Shown: piece after piece, positions 36,280 through 46,520 of the stretch | Layout of the letters: every line of letters starts with the position of its first letter | How positions within the stretch are numbered: the stretch's first letter is position 1 | DNA from: Zanthoxylum bungeanum | Taxonomy: Eukaryota; Streptophyta; Magnoliopsida; Sapindales; Rutaceae | Direction of reading: 5' to 3' | Length of the DNA stretch: 64,000 nt | Assembly: GCA_019454045.1 (NCBI GenBank) | Contig: SKCR01051195.1 | Location: 372,001 to 436,000 of the forward strand | Program-made: the position numbers and the translations under genes | Notes under the pieces: model-generated | Database searches by the model: none | Seen by the model: only the letters and a program-made list of their open reading frames with translations | What the model was told of the DNA's origin: nothing

Positions 36280-38757
36280 CGCCTATAGCCAGTCACTCGA
36301 GTGTCTTACACCCGAACTATGTACGATTGGCTCAAATTGCTGAGAAAAGGCTTTCGTCAGTGGATTTACATGACTATCATCTGATGCGATTTATTCGATC
36401 ATCACATCGCCATGATGTATGATCCGAACGAATCAGATGAATATCGAAGTATGTATCTGGATCGTTGATGAGACCATTAATTCTTTAGCCTGTGCTCAAG
36501 CCTAGCTCAACTGCTAACAGAATTATATCTAATCTAATTAGATTTGTTATCGACCCAAATGGCTTCTATTGCTGCCTCAGTTGCAGCAATAACCCGCATT
36601 TGTTGTTTATTCGTTAACAGTATCTTGCTTGGAAGATTTCCAGCTCACTGTTCCGTTATTCAAACTTTGTAGTACCGTTTGCGACTTGTAGTCGTTTTAT
36701 CGGTTTAGGAAACTTGCAATATTGATCCTAGTCACTTCAAGTTCTCATTATCCATAGTCTAAGAATGTATCCTTAGTTCTCTAAGAAACTAACGGATGTT
36801 CTTAACATCAATCCAGTGACTATCACTTGGATTGGCCTGTTTGTGAATCCATATGCTCAAAGCGTATGAGATACCAGGTCGCGTAAATTTTTCAATGTAC
36901 GAGTTCTCGGAGAGTTTTCTCGAAAGCCAAGCTTTCACCGATTATTATTATGGGAATATCATTTCCAAGAAAATTACATATTATCACTATTTATAGGACA
37001 ACCACTGTCAGTGCGCTCCCATTAACCCTCTTATATACACAAGAATCATTTTCGTTTTGAATTAAATCATAAACTATTATGATTACATCAAAATGATAAT
37101 TCCAAGAACCTATGCTTGCTACAATCCAATCATGGATCGAACAACTTGCAAACCTTGTTTTCTAGTTTTGGTACGACAAAACTGTCAGGATGTTGTAAAC
37201 ATCCTCCAAAAGGTTTCCTTTTCAGGAAAGCGATTTTCCCGTTAAGCTGTCATATTTCATAAATGAAACATTCAGCATTAGCAAGCATTATCCAAATGGA
37301 TTTACCGTTGCAACAGGTAAAAGGTTGAATCTTAGTCAACACAATGTTGATAACGATACATTTCCGCTACAAGCCTAACTTAGTACGTTGGTATGTTACC
37401 ATCCATGTACGTCTTCCTTGAAGACTTATATAGTACCAATAGGCACAATGCCTTGCGGTACATCAACTAGTATCCAAACTTGTTGATATACATGAAATCC
37501 AATTCGGACTCATGACACTTTGTCATAATAGGGAGTCGATACCTTATATCACTTCCTCATACATAGTCAATTGGTATACCTCAATAAGATAGACATCTTT
37601 ATGAGATGAGATCAGAAACCCATACCCCATGATGTTTTCTGACTCTCTCCGACATACGCGGTTCTTGTGTATTCGAAGATTAATGGTATAGTTTCATCCT
37701 TGATGAACTATTTATGTTCCATTAAGATTCGGTGCCTTGAATAGTATTACTCTGATTTTCATCGAGTTTTACTATCCTCCCACTTACCACTGCATATCGG
37801 TATTCCTTTTTAGGAAAACCGCATGGTGAACAACAATTAAATTGTTCTCTTGTGAGTTATATAAGTACAATACTTTGGTATCCCTAGGATAACCTGCAAT
37901 TGGCACTTATCCAATTTGGGTTTTAGTTTGGTATCATTCAAACATATGCCTAGCATTCCCAAATTTTCATTAATGAGAAACCCAGTTTAGTTCATGTTCA
38001 TATCTTATATGATTTCTGTCAAACAAATTTTTATGGAACCTTATTCTAAATAAGTTCTTGCACTGCTTATGCTTATCCATTGAAGGAAATGGTAGCTCAG
38101 AACGACTCATGATTAACCTTATCATGTCCAACAAAATTCAGTTACTTATTTCGGACACACCGTCAAATTGACGTGTTCCGGGAGGAGTCATTTTTGAAAG
38201 AATATTTTACTCTTTCAAGTATATTAGAAACTTATTGCTTAAGTATTTTCCATTACGGTCTTACCATGACGGTTTAATACTTTAGCCGATATGTTTGTCT
38301 ATTTCGTGTCGAAACTATAAAATTTTCCGATTTGTGTTTCAAAAGAGACACATAACCATAACGCGATGCCACATCCGTAAAGGTCACGAAATATTCATAT
38401 CCACCTCTAGCCTAGCTAGACATGGGCCCACTTGCTTCACTATGAACTAGGGCTAACAGATCGGTGGCATTTGCACATTTACCAAGTAAAGGTGTTTTAG
38501 GCACATTGCCCAATTAACTAGATTCGTAGACTTTATTTGAATGGAATCAAAACAGTCCTAGTATCCACTCTTCAAAAGTGTGGATATACGATTCTTGTTT
38601 AGATTGTGTCCCAGACAACAATGCCACAAATTAGTTTCTACTGATCAAATCAGTTTGAGCTATTGTTTCTCATGTTTTATTCTTGAGATTTATTTATATT
38701 CAAAATATAAATTATGTTATTCACATCTAATGTGTTTATCTCAATATCATCTTTATC
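36280..38757 (-). pseudogene. Degenerate Copia pol of element F (5' part lost)
   Basis: Read leftward it contains pre-integrase and integrase traces (38180-38640), reverse transcriptase (36930-37450) and RNase H (36350-36830). Stops and frameshifts are numerous. The homology stops near 38757, between protease and pre-integrase, and joins directly to D's LTR tail. Gag, leader and 5' LTR are absent. Confidence 0.82.
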
Positions 38758-38760
38758 TCA

Positions 38761-39876
38761 ATTTATGGAGAATTGGGTAGGCACGGTGCTTTGCTAGAAG
38801 CCAACCATGCTTGTAAATCGGTAAGAACGTGGTACTGGGTACGCACGTGTTCGGATAGTCCGATGACCGTATTTACTGCCAATATATCCAGAGATCTCTT
38901 GGGTCGCTTCCCAAAGATTCACCAATGAGATTTGACTCGAACAGAATTAATCTGGGATCAATTATGAAAGAGAAAATTAATCTGGAATTAATTACGGCAA
39001 GAATTAATCTGGGATTAATTAACAGAGAAAGAATTAATATGGGATTAATTGCGTCGAGAATTTATCTGGGATTAAATTTGTCGAGAAGAGAGAGAACGCG
39101 GTTAATTTGGAACTAATCGGTAAAATAAATTTAATAGTTAAATTGGATTTTTCTATTTAATTTATTAATATGGGCTAAAATGATATAGTAGATATATTAA
39201 TTGAAATTGGATTTCAATACGAAATTAAAATTGGATTTTAATTCAAGCGAACGAATTAATTTGGAATTAATTCGTAAGCGACTTCCGCAAAATATTTGCT
39301 AGCCATTCTTATTTAATTAAATTAGATTTAATTATGTCGCGACGTAAAATTCGTTTAATCGGATTAAACGAACCCGAGCCCGAAGTGTGTTGAGCAAGCC
39401 CACTTGAATTTTGAATTTAAAGTGGGGCCCACCAACTTACATCATAAGTCACCTTTTTGGTGATAGAAGTTGGTGGTGGATTTTTGTTGGAAACTTGAAT
39501 TACACACTTTGTCTTTTGCTTTTTTGAAAAGTATATACACTTTTTGGAAAAAAGATTTGGTAATTGTTTTTTGGAAAAACAAAATACAAAAAACTTCATC
39601 TCTCTTCTCCTCTCTCCTATGGCCGAAACCTTACTTTTCTTGGAAGAAAATTTTTCTTTCAAAATTTTTTCTTGCAAGCACATAAAGGAGTGAATCAAGG
39701 TGATAGGGAAACTCACCCGAGAGTTTGGAACTCGATTTCAAGCTACGAGCTACTACATCCAAAGGAATTTTCAAAATCCTAAAACCGATCAAGGTGAGTT
39801 TTTCCGCAACTTTCTTTGATTAATTCACACATGAATCACGCTTAGAGATCCTTAGCATGTTCTAGGAACACTAACA
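38761..39876 (+). repeat. Copia D 3' LTR, right part
   Basis: It resumes at ATTTATGGAGAATTGGGTAG and ends GGAACACTAACA before the CGTGC duplication. About 600 bp of LTR between 33083 and this point are missing. It carries a long run of TGG-spaced palindromes (38940-39360), with at least four variants of AATTAATC/GATTAATT. Confidence 0.87.
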
Positions 39877-40757
39877 CGTGCCTACTCAATTCTCCAGAAA
39901 TATTCAATGAGGAATATATAATCTTTATCAGGCGTAGTATACTAAGTATTACGTATTACGATCCAGTATCTGATGTCACATGCTAGGCCTAGGGCTGGAA
40001 TTGTGTCTGCCCCGTACGAAGCATATATCGGATCACTAGCAACTAGTCTCTGTAATCGGATAATCATGACCTAATCATACTATCCCGATAGTTATAGCAT
40101 TTAAGAGTACTAGTTTTGTATCCCTGCGTGATCATCATCTACATATGACTGAAGTGATACTTCCAACTTGACATCACACTCAATACACTATGATTCTCAG
40201 TATACCCAGGCGTACACAGAACCTGTTAAAGCTCCGGACGATCAAAACCAAAGTATATTGATTGTCGCAAGTATTAGCGATGCAAGTCTCAGGTTATGAC
40301 CACATACACCTACCCTGATTCGGATTCCCATAGACACATACTCATAATACCAATGAGACTTCGATGGGTCTATCCAAAGCGAAGCTGTTCCCGGTCCAAC
40401 GGCTAACAAAACCTCTTATCACACTTGCATAAGTGTCCAATACTTAAATATATGAGAACTATGCCGTTAAGCTTCCATAACGTGCATAAGTGTAATACTA
40501 GCATATTCCGCATTATCGATGTCCAGTCTCGATAATACTACGACTAGGGATATTTAATGATTAAACCTTTCGTGGATTAATAATGTCTCATATCTTATTA
40601 ATCTAGTACTAATCATATGTACTTTTATCATTTACGTATCCAAGTAATCCAATTATAAAATGGTAAAAGAGTAATTTTCTTTGTCATATAGTTAATTTGT
40701 ACAAAGAACACCATGTCTTTTATAAATAGTAATGCTATGGGTCATAATTGTCCAACA
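39877..40757 (-). repeat. Copia C 5' LTR, right part
   Basis: It starts with the second CGTGC copy and continues C's LTR to ATTGTCCAACA. With 25854-26905 it totals about 1928 bp. The bases after it, GTCAC (40758-40762), should be C's target duplication; its partner is outside the window. The sense LTR frame is broken here by a 5-base deletion near 40208. Confidence 0.9.
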
Positions 40758-40789
40758 GTCACACCACACTGTCACTCTCTGATGAGTTA

Positions 40790-41716
40790 GACAACACTAC
40801 CGGTGTCATCTGAACCAGATGACTCCAGTGTTAAGTCTACTAAATTTATATTCTTTGGATATTCTCATCTTCAAAAATGGTACCTTTGTTATTCTACAAA
40901 CATGCACCATTACATCATTTCCGCTGATTTTACCTTCTTTGAGTCTCTCCATTCTTCTCTCATGATACATGACCCTTGCCACCCCTCATGAGGTCATTGC
41001 CATTAAGTTTTTTAGTCTTCCAACTCAGACTGTGCAGTCACCTCATCCTCTTTATATTCTTTGGATATTCTCATCTTCAAAAATGGTACCTTTGTTATTC
41101 TACAAACATGCACCATTACATCATTTCCGCTGATTTTACCTTCTTTGAGTCCTATCTCTTCTTCTCTCATGATACATGACCCTTGCCACCCCTCATAAGG
41201 TCATTGCCATTCAATTTTTTAGTCTTCCAACTCAGACTCTGCAATCACCTCATCCTCTTTAGGTCTATCATTGTCGCCCTCGCCCTCCACTTTCTGTAAG
41301 CCTCGACATTGTAGCCGCTTACTCACACCCGTTCTAGCTCTTACCTATACCATGGACTTGCTTGCGTACATTGGTCTTATTGCCACCAGCAAAGGTATTC
41401 GTTCCACTCATAATTCTCATCTCATTTATCCATTTTTTATGTTTTCATCGTTTTTCTGCTCTATTTTATGCGTTTGTCTCCACTTTTCTTCTGTTTCTAT
41501 TTCTAAAAAATCAATGAGACATTATCATATGCATGGTAGAAGCATGCAATGGTTGATGAAGTGTCTGTCTTACACTCTAGCGGCACTTGGTATTTGGTTC
41601 ATTTCCCTCTCGACAAATCTACAATTAGTTGTCGATGTGTTTATAATATGAAGGTTGGTCTTGATTGGTAAATTGACCGTCTTAAAGATTATATGATTGC
41701 TAAAGGCTATAAATAA
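40790..41716 (+). pseudogene. Relic of a different Copia lineage (integrase end to RT start)
   Basis: Translated pieces resemble Copia pol: FFGYSHLQKWYLCY and SADFTFFES (end of integrase), then KGIRSTHNSHLIYPF (linker). Near 41640-41716 there is VYNMKVG...DRLKDYMIAKGYK (reverse transcriptase start). Several frameshifts and stops separate them. It is not the lineage of elements A-H. No LTR was found on either side. Confidence 0.7.
40845..41262 (+). repeat. 206-bp tandem duplication inside the Copia relic
   Basis: TTCTTTGGATATTCTCATC occurs at 40851 and again at 41057. The following 200 bases, through CCTCATCCTCTTTA, repeat with few changes. The duplicated part includes the SHLQKWYLCYSTNMHHY coding piece. 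Confidence 0.85.
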
Positions 41717-41763
41717 ATTTTTGGCTTTTTTTTAAAATTTTATTTTTGACAAATGGGAAATTG

Positions 41764-41908
41764 TCATCTATCCATCCAAAAATTAACGAATATTAGGAAA
41801 ACACTCAGTTTTGAGAAAATGACATATGTACATCCAAAATAATTAAAATGAATATTTTCAAAATTAGTATTTTTTTAAACATTAGATAAATTTCGGATGA
41901 ATAGATGA
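41764..41908. mobile_element. Possible small inverted-repeat element (MITE-like)
   Basis: TCATCTATCCATCC (41764-41777) and GGATGAATAGATGA (41895-41908) are inverted copies with one mismatch; similarity extends a few bases further. The 145-bp interval is AT-rich and non-coding. No clear target duplication was identified. Confidence 0.35.
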
Positions 41909-42198
41909 TAAAATCTCTGTAAAAATTATTAAATTTTGGATAATAAATTATCATCTTTAATTGGTACTTTCAATTTCATGATTATATTCTAGGCTGAGCA
42001 CAACATCAGTCTGCACCCATTCCACATGTTAGGTATAGTTGGTGTATTTGGCTTCCTTGATAAATTTTGGTTTTCAAAATTGTGTATTTTTCAAATATTA
42101 ATTAAATTTCGAGGGGAGATAATTTCCCTTTTCAAATATTTGTACTATTAACGGTCCATCACATCTGGGATTCTTATAACCTGTCCACTGGGACTGGG
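41909..42198. other. AT-rich spacer
   Basis: No gene, repeat or RNA is visible. It may contain the 5' untranslated region or intron of the kinase fragment that follows. Confidence 0.5.
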
Positions 42199-42306
42199 TT
42201 GTTGCCTTGTTGGGAAGACATTCATATATTGATTTTTATTTTTTTTTTGCTAAATCCAGTTAAGAATTTTTATCTTTGCTGTAGGATTCTTCGTACTTGC
42301 CGCATC

Positions 42307-42927
42307 ATGCTAAAGGTCCCAGATCATCAGGTTGCAGGTCACAAAGCTGGAAAGGGAAAACTTGGACCGCTTATAGATGACTCAGGACGCTTTTACAAAC
42401 CTCTCCAGGGTGATGAACGTGGCAACAAAGAGGTGGCTTTCTACACATCCTTCTCTTCCAATACAGGGATTTCAGAACACATCCGCGGATTCTTGCCCAT
42501 CTTCTATGGAACTGAACTTGTAGAGGCATCTGATGGATCTGGTCTCTCTCCTCACATCGTGTTGCAGGATCTTGTCTCAAACCGCATCAATCCATCCATA
42601 ATGGACATTAAGATTGGTGCGAGAACATGGTATCCTCAAGCGTCTGATGGCTATATTGAAAAATGCTTACAGAAAGATAGAGAAACCACCACCTCGTTAT
42701 TAGGTTTTAGGATATCTGGGTTGCAGACATATGGAAACAAAGAATCAGGGTTCTGGAAGCCAGTGAAGAAAATTGTCCAGGCATTTAATGTGGAGGATGT
42801 CCGATTAGTTCTAAGGAAGTTTGTTTCATCAAACTCACTCATTGATTCAAATTCCCTCCCGGACTGTTCATTTGCACCTAATGTTTATGGTGGTTCTGCT
42901 GGGATTTTGGCACAATTGTTGGAGACA
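42307..42927 (+). pseudogene. IPK2: Truncated inositol polyphosphate multikinase (IPK2-like) fragment
   Basis: IPK2 enzymes phosphorylate inositol phosphates such as InsP3 on the way to phytate and act largely in the nucleus. From MLKVPDHQVAGHKAG the frame encodes about 207 residues, against about 300 from memory for plant IPK2. The family PxxxDxKxG motif is present as PSIMDIKIG. RTWYP, GFRISG and LRKFVSSNS are also recognisable. Homology ends at AQLLE and the frame continues into unrelated residues to a stop at 42999. The C-terminal catalytic part (SSLL and DFAH-type motifs) is missing. TTTGCTGTAG at about 42275-42284, before the start, looks like a splice acceptor, as expected if a 5' UTR intron was carried along. 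It is uninterrupted but cannot be a full kinase. Confidence 0.85.
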
Positions 42928-43005
42928 TATTGGCTTTCCATAATAGCAGCAACAAGTGGGGTTAGTTGCTTTCCTGTTATGGCAAGAAAATTAAATTAAA
43001 TTGCA

Positions 43006-43157
43006 GGTCCGGATATCACGTAACTGATGTTCAAATGGAGGGCAAGTGGCTGCGGTCCTTTGCTAGTGACCTGAGAGATCAAATAGCAGCATCAATAAAA
43101 AAATGTTTTAGTATTTCACTAAAGCATAAAGGACTCAACAGCAGTCAAAAAGATTAA
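43006..43157 (+). pseudogene. Exon-like fragment of an unidentified gene
   Basis: After a good splice-acceptor-like sequence (AAATTAAATTGCAG, ending about 43005) the frame reads SGYHVTDVQMEGKWLRSFAS... for about 48 codons and ends in TAA. The composition (WLRSFAS, DLRDQIAAS, a lysine-rich tail) looks like the last coding exon of a real gene. I do not recognise the family. It follows the IPK2 fragment by less than 100 bp on the same strand but does not match the IPK2 C-terminus. Confidence 0.45.
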
Positions 43158-43272
43158 TCGTTCTTTAAAGCAATGATGCTCTTCTTACAACATAATTTAT
43201 TTGGAATCCAGTAGTGAACTCCAAGCCTCAAATATAACTTCAATTTCTTGCAACCTCTACAACACGTTTAAC

Positions 43273-43282
43273 TATATATAAA
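43273..43282 (+). promoter_or_regulatory. TATA box candidate of the germin-like fragment
   Basis: TATATATAAA lies about 60 bp upstream of the ATG at 43344. This suggests the promoter-proximal part of that gene was carried along with its first exon. Confidence 0.5.
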
Positions 43283-43343
43283 CGTTTGTAAATTATTAAC
43301 AAATACATTCATCATCACTTCACACTAGTGTCTGAATATAAAA

Positions 43344-43688
43344 ATGAATCCCTGTCTTTTCTTTTGCATAGTCTGCTTCACTTGCATCAGCTTCTGCTGG
43401 GCAGACTCTGATAATCTTCAGGATATCTGCCCAACCGATACAACTAAAAAGCAAACCATCTTCATGAATGGGTTCCCATGCAAGAATCCAAACATCATAT
43501 TTTCTTCAGATTTTAAGTCCACAAAACTGAGGGATGCCGGAGATACTGACAACTTTCTCCGTTCCTCGGTGACCCTTGTCACTGCTGCTGAGTTCCCAGG
43601 CATTAACACTCTTGGCCTGTTAGAACAATTTGCACAAATAAGAAAGATATTATCGTTCACCAGGAATATAAAATTAAAGTTGGCTTGA
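43344..43688 (+). pseudogene. GLP: Germin-like protein, N-terminal fragment
   Basis: Germin-like proteins are secreted cupin-fold cell wall proteins. The frame starts with a signal peptide (MNPCLFFCIVCFTCISFCWA). The typical germin N-terminus follows: DSDNLQDICP, NGFPCKNP, then a residue block ending FPGINTLGL. After that, about residue 93, the sequence turns into LEQFAQIRK... unrelated to germins and stops at 114 residues. The cupin boxes with metal ligands are absent. It probably represents a first exon plus read-through. Confidence 0.75.
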
Positions 43689-44049
43689 GTCGCGGACTAA
43701 GTCGCTCTCTTTAAGACGTTTCACAGCTCTGCCCAAAATTTGTGCTAGCAGTATGTCAGCCCAGCCGTCCTCAGGATAAAACAAGCCCAGAAAAACACAG
43801 TCTCAATCGATTTTGCACAAAACCGATTGGTATGCTCACACCCAAAAAATTATTTGCTCAAAAACATAATTTATATCGAGTTTTTGGATTATGACAGAAA
43901 TAATTTTATCGGATGCTAGCCTCTATATGTTTCCTTCTTTATACGCATCAACTAGCAACATGAAGCACTCGATACGAGTGTACTCGATAGAGCAACATGA
44001 AGCACTAAACAGCAATAGATACATTTGAAGCTTAAACATCATATAATTA
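43689..44049. other. Spacer without recognised content
   Basis: No coding similarity is visible. A few stretches, such as around 43700-43790, have a more balanced base composition and could be further gene fragment, but I cannot name one. Confidence 0.4.
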
Positions 44050-44181
44050 TCAAGCAAATTTGCCGGTGTAAAAACATTTTCTACACCCTAACTTCTCGTT
44101 TTCCTGTTCCTTTTTTGGCTTTTCAATTTCATTCATGCATTCCATGGTACATTTCATAAGAGAAACACCAGCAATAAAAGT

Positions 44182-44385
44182 GACCTGTTCCCAAGTGCTT
44201 GAGGCCAAAAGGTCAAGTTTTGAAATGCTGTTATTTGTAGCGGCATTGCTTATGGAATCCACCAAAGCAAGGGAAAATGTGCTCCTTATGCTATCAGTCT
44301 TGTCATCCAAACGGATTGCAGCCATAACTGAAAGCAGTTTTAAGGATGCTGAGCGAGACAGGGAATGAAGAGCTGATTCATGATC
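44182..44385 (-). pseudogene. RHD3: RHD3-like GTPase exon fragment
   Basis: On the minus strand the frame contains SRSASLKLLSVMAAIRLDD and LASSTWEQV. These match from memory the region shortly before the C-terminal membrane segments of plant ROOT HAIR DEFECTIVE 3, an ER-shaping dynamin-like GTPase. Similarity ends at STWEQV, where CAG|GTCACT could be an exon end followed by intron; about 43 unrelated codons run on to a stop at 44050. It is far too short to be a gene. It lies opposite in orientation to the germin and IPK2 fragments. Confidence 0.65.
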
Positions 44386-44399
44386 AACAATGGTGGTGG

Positions 44400-45022
44400 T
44401 GTTTGCATGGGAGATTGTTGTGGATGGGCTTTTGTACATGGTATGCACAAGCTGTTACTGTTGGGTATGAAACATTAGGGTATCATGGCCACACTGATCC
44501 AATCCTTTTTTTTTTCAATACCCACAATCAAAGAAAATTTATGTATTAAGATTGGTTCTGGTTTCTTTGATATTAAAGAATGTGAAGTCGATTATGATGG
44601 TTCAATGGAGATGAAGAAGGCAGGTTACTCCTGGGAATAGGAACAGCCATTTTTAACAGTAAGAGCTTTTCCATGATATATAATACAAATAGAAAGAGGG
44701 GTCAAAAAATACTTTATGGAGAGAAACAAGAAGAAAGAGTAAAAACCCATAAGGATTTTTCTCTATTGATAAACCCTTACTACATGAGTGAATTATTATT
44801 CTTTATATGTCTTCATGGTGAGGCTAATTAGCTTTTCAAGTAATTATTGTTTTAAATCCCACAAATTATAACTGAAAAAATTAAATAACAATTAATGGGC
44901 AAATTAACTTTTGTGATTAAAATTTAAGTTATTTAAAATATTGTTATTATTAATTTTTTTTTCTTTTAATTCATAATCAATGCTAAAATGGCCTCTCGAT
45001 TGCTCGAACCGACCTTGATGCG
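44400..45022. other. AT-rich spacer between gene fragments and the TRIM-like element
   Basis: Nothing recognisable was found. A GAGGAACTC-poor, T-rich sequence precedes the LTR at 45023. Confidence 0.4.
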
Positions 45023-45279
45023 TGTTAAGAAATGTTAAGCAATATTATTATAGAAATCTATATTGTGGAATCAAGATCCAAAATTGAATTTCTAGTACCC
45101 TTAAGATTAGTGATTTTATTATATTTCCCTATTAGATGCAGATTTCCTATATTCATTATTATTGTTCATTACTATAAGATTCATTTTCTATTTAGGTTTT
45201 CTATGTAACATATATAAAGGCTCGTACCATTGTAAATTCATATAGAGTGAATTCAATATTTTTTTTTCATTATCTAACA
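45023..45279 (+). repeat. 5' LTR of the TRIM-like element (257 bp)
   Basis: It runs TGTTAAGAAATGTTAAGC to TTATCTAACA with inverted ends TGTTA/TAACA. It has a TATATAAAGG sequence near 45211-45220 that could be its TATA box. Confidence 0.85.
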
Positions 45280-45291
45280 TGGTATTAGAGC
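45280..45291 (+). other. Primer binding site of the TRIM-like element
   Basis: TGGTATTAGAGC abuts the LTR end and matches the initiator-tRNA-Met primer site with one transition. Confidence 0.85.
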
Positions 45292-45377
45292 TCAGGTTCT
45301 CCTTTTTCTAGTTTCACTCTCTTTGTTCTCATTGGCGCGTGGGGATCACGGCCACTATCGGCAAGTGAACCTCACGC

Positions 45378-45481
45378 GCCACCCCTTCATGAGTGCTTCA
45401 CCTGTCAAGTGTCACCCCTTCATGAGTGCTTCACCTGTCATGCGCCACCCCTTCATTAGTGCTTCACCTGTCATGCGCCAC
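45378..45481 (+). repeat. 33-bp tandem repeat, three copies
   Basis: The unit CACCCCTTCATGAGTGCTTC plus CACCTGTCAAGTG-like text repeats three times with few changes inside the TRIM-like element, just upstream of the 60-bp array. Confidence 0.75.
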
Positions 45482-45575
45482 CTTGCCCATCGTCACCGCT
45501 ACCTTCACTCGGCCACCCTCAGGTTTCAGCTATCCTCGGGCTTCCACTCTCTCTCGGGATTTCACTCCCTCTCTG

Positions 45576-46053
45576 TTAGGCTTCGGCACCCTTTTGGGCT
45601 TCGGCTCCCCCTTCGGGCTTCGTAGGTTAAAGCTCTCCGGCTTCGACATCCTCTTGGTCTTCGACTCCCCCTTCGGGCTTCGTAAGTTAAAGTTCTACGG
45701 CTTCGGCATCCTCTTGGGCTTCGGCTCCCCCTTCGGGCTTCGTAGGTTAAAGCTCTCCGGCATCGGCATCCTCTTGGGCTTCGGCTCCCCCTTCGGGCTT
45801 CGTAGGTTAAAGCTCTCCGTCTTCGGCATCCTCTTAGGCTTCGGCTCCTCCTTCGGGCTTCTTAGGTTAAAGCTCTCCGTCTTCAGCATCCTCTTGGGCT
45901 TCGGCTTCCCCCTTTGGGCTTTGTAGGTTAAAGCTCTCTGGCTTCGGCATCCTCTTGGGCTTCGGCTCCCCCTTCAGTCTTCATAGGTTAAAGCTCTCAG
46001 GCTTCGACACCCTCTTAGGCTTCGGCTCCCCATTCGGGCTTCGTAGGTTAAAG
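45576..46053 (+). repeat. 60-bp tandem repeat array, about eight copies
   Basis: Each unit contains CTTCGGCATCCTCTTGGGCT, then TCGGCTCCCCCTTCGGGCTT and CGTAGGTTAAAGCTCTCCGG. Units are spaced exactly 60 bp from 45601 to 45900. The period is a multiple of three and one frame stays open through the first copies, giving a 20-residue repeat (FGSPFGLRRLKLSGFGILLG). A one-base insertion near 45910 breaks it. It fills half of the internal region of the TRIM-like element. Confidence 0.88.
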
Positions 46054-46163
46054 CTCATCAGTTATCTCAAGGTTTCCAACCTCCAAGTTTCAAAAGTTCC
46101 AATTTCATGACTCCGCTTTCGATTTCAAGATACAACCTCAAGCTTGTTCCTTCGTCACCAGCT

Positions 46164-46179
46164 TGAGTTTGAGGGGGGG
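46164..46179 (+). other. Polypurine tract of the TRIM-like element
   Basis: GAGTTTGAGGGGGGG directly precedes the 3' LTR. Confidence 0.75.
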
Positions 46180-46413
46180 TGTTAAGGAATGTTAAGCAAT
46201 ATTATTATTGAAATCTATATTGTGGAATCAAGATCCAAAATAGAATTCCTAGTACCCTTAGGATTAGTGATTTTATTATATTTCTCTATTAGATGCAGAT
46301 TTCCTATATTCATTATTATTGTTCATTACTATAAGATTCATTTTCTATTTTGGTTTTCTATGTAACATATATAAAGGCTCCTACCATTGTAAATTCATAT
46401 AGAGTAAATTCAA

Positions 46414-46520
46414 GACTTGTTGATGGTGTTTTTCGTGACAAGTACTTTGAACAGCTCGGTAAGGACAGAGAGGGTAATTCACCTCATCCAGAGGACCAGG
46501 GGGTCATAGAAAGTGTATAA
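46414..46520 (+). pseudogene. Short coding-like tail, unidentified
   Basis: Directly after the truncated 3' LTR one frame reads LVDGVFRDKYFEQLGKDREG and on to a stop at about 46519, some 35 codons. The residue mix looks like real protein, but I cannot assign a family. It may be another gene fragment interrupted by the TRIM-like element. Confidence 0.3.

Larger units (their letters stand above)
26906..39876 (+). mobile_element. Copia D, rearranged element with nested insertions
   Basis: Its outer ends are TGTTGGACAATTATGACC and ...GGAACACTAACA, flanked by a perfect CGTGC duplication (26901-26905 and 39877-39881). Inside are a 5' LTR fragment, gag-pol in two parts split by solo LTR E, and a 3' LTR split by a Tat LTR fragment and Copia F. 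It has lost most of its 5' LTR, the leader and most of gag. Confidence 0.88.
45023..46413 (+). mobile_element. Miniature non-autonomous LTR element (TRIM-like)
   Basis: It has two short LTRs (45023-45279 and 46180-46413), a primer binding site, a G-rich polypurine tract and a 900-bp internal region without gag or pol. Size and organisation fit TRIM/SMART-type elements, which need proteins from other retrotransposons. The 3' LTR lacks the last 23 or so bases of the 5' LTR. The adjoining sequence beyond is unrelated, so no target duplication can be tested. Confidence 0.8.

Noticed and set aside
42307..44385. A functional gene cluster
   Set aside because: Every member lacks essential parts, orientations are mixed and the functions are unrelated.
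45576..46053. CRISPR-like regular repeats
   Set aside because: Units are head to tail without unique spacers, lie inside an LTR-flanked element and the DNA is eukaryotic. The GTTCGAACG arrays fail for the same reason.
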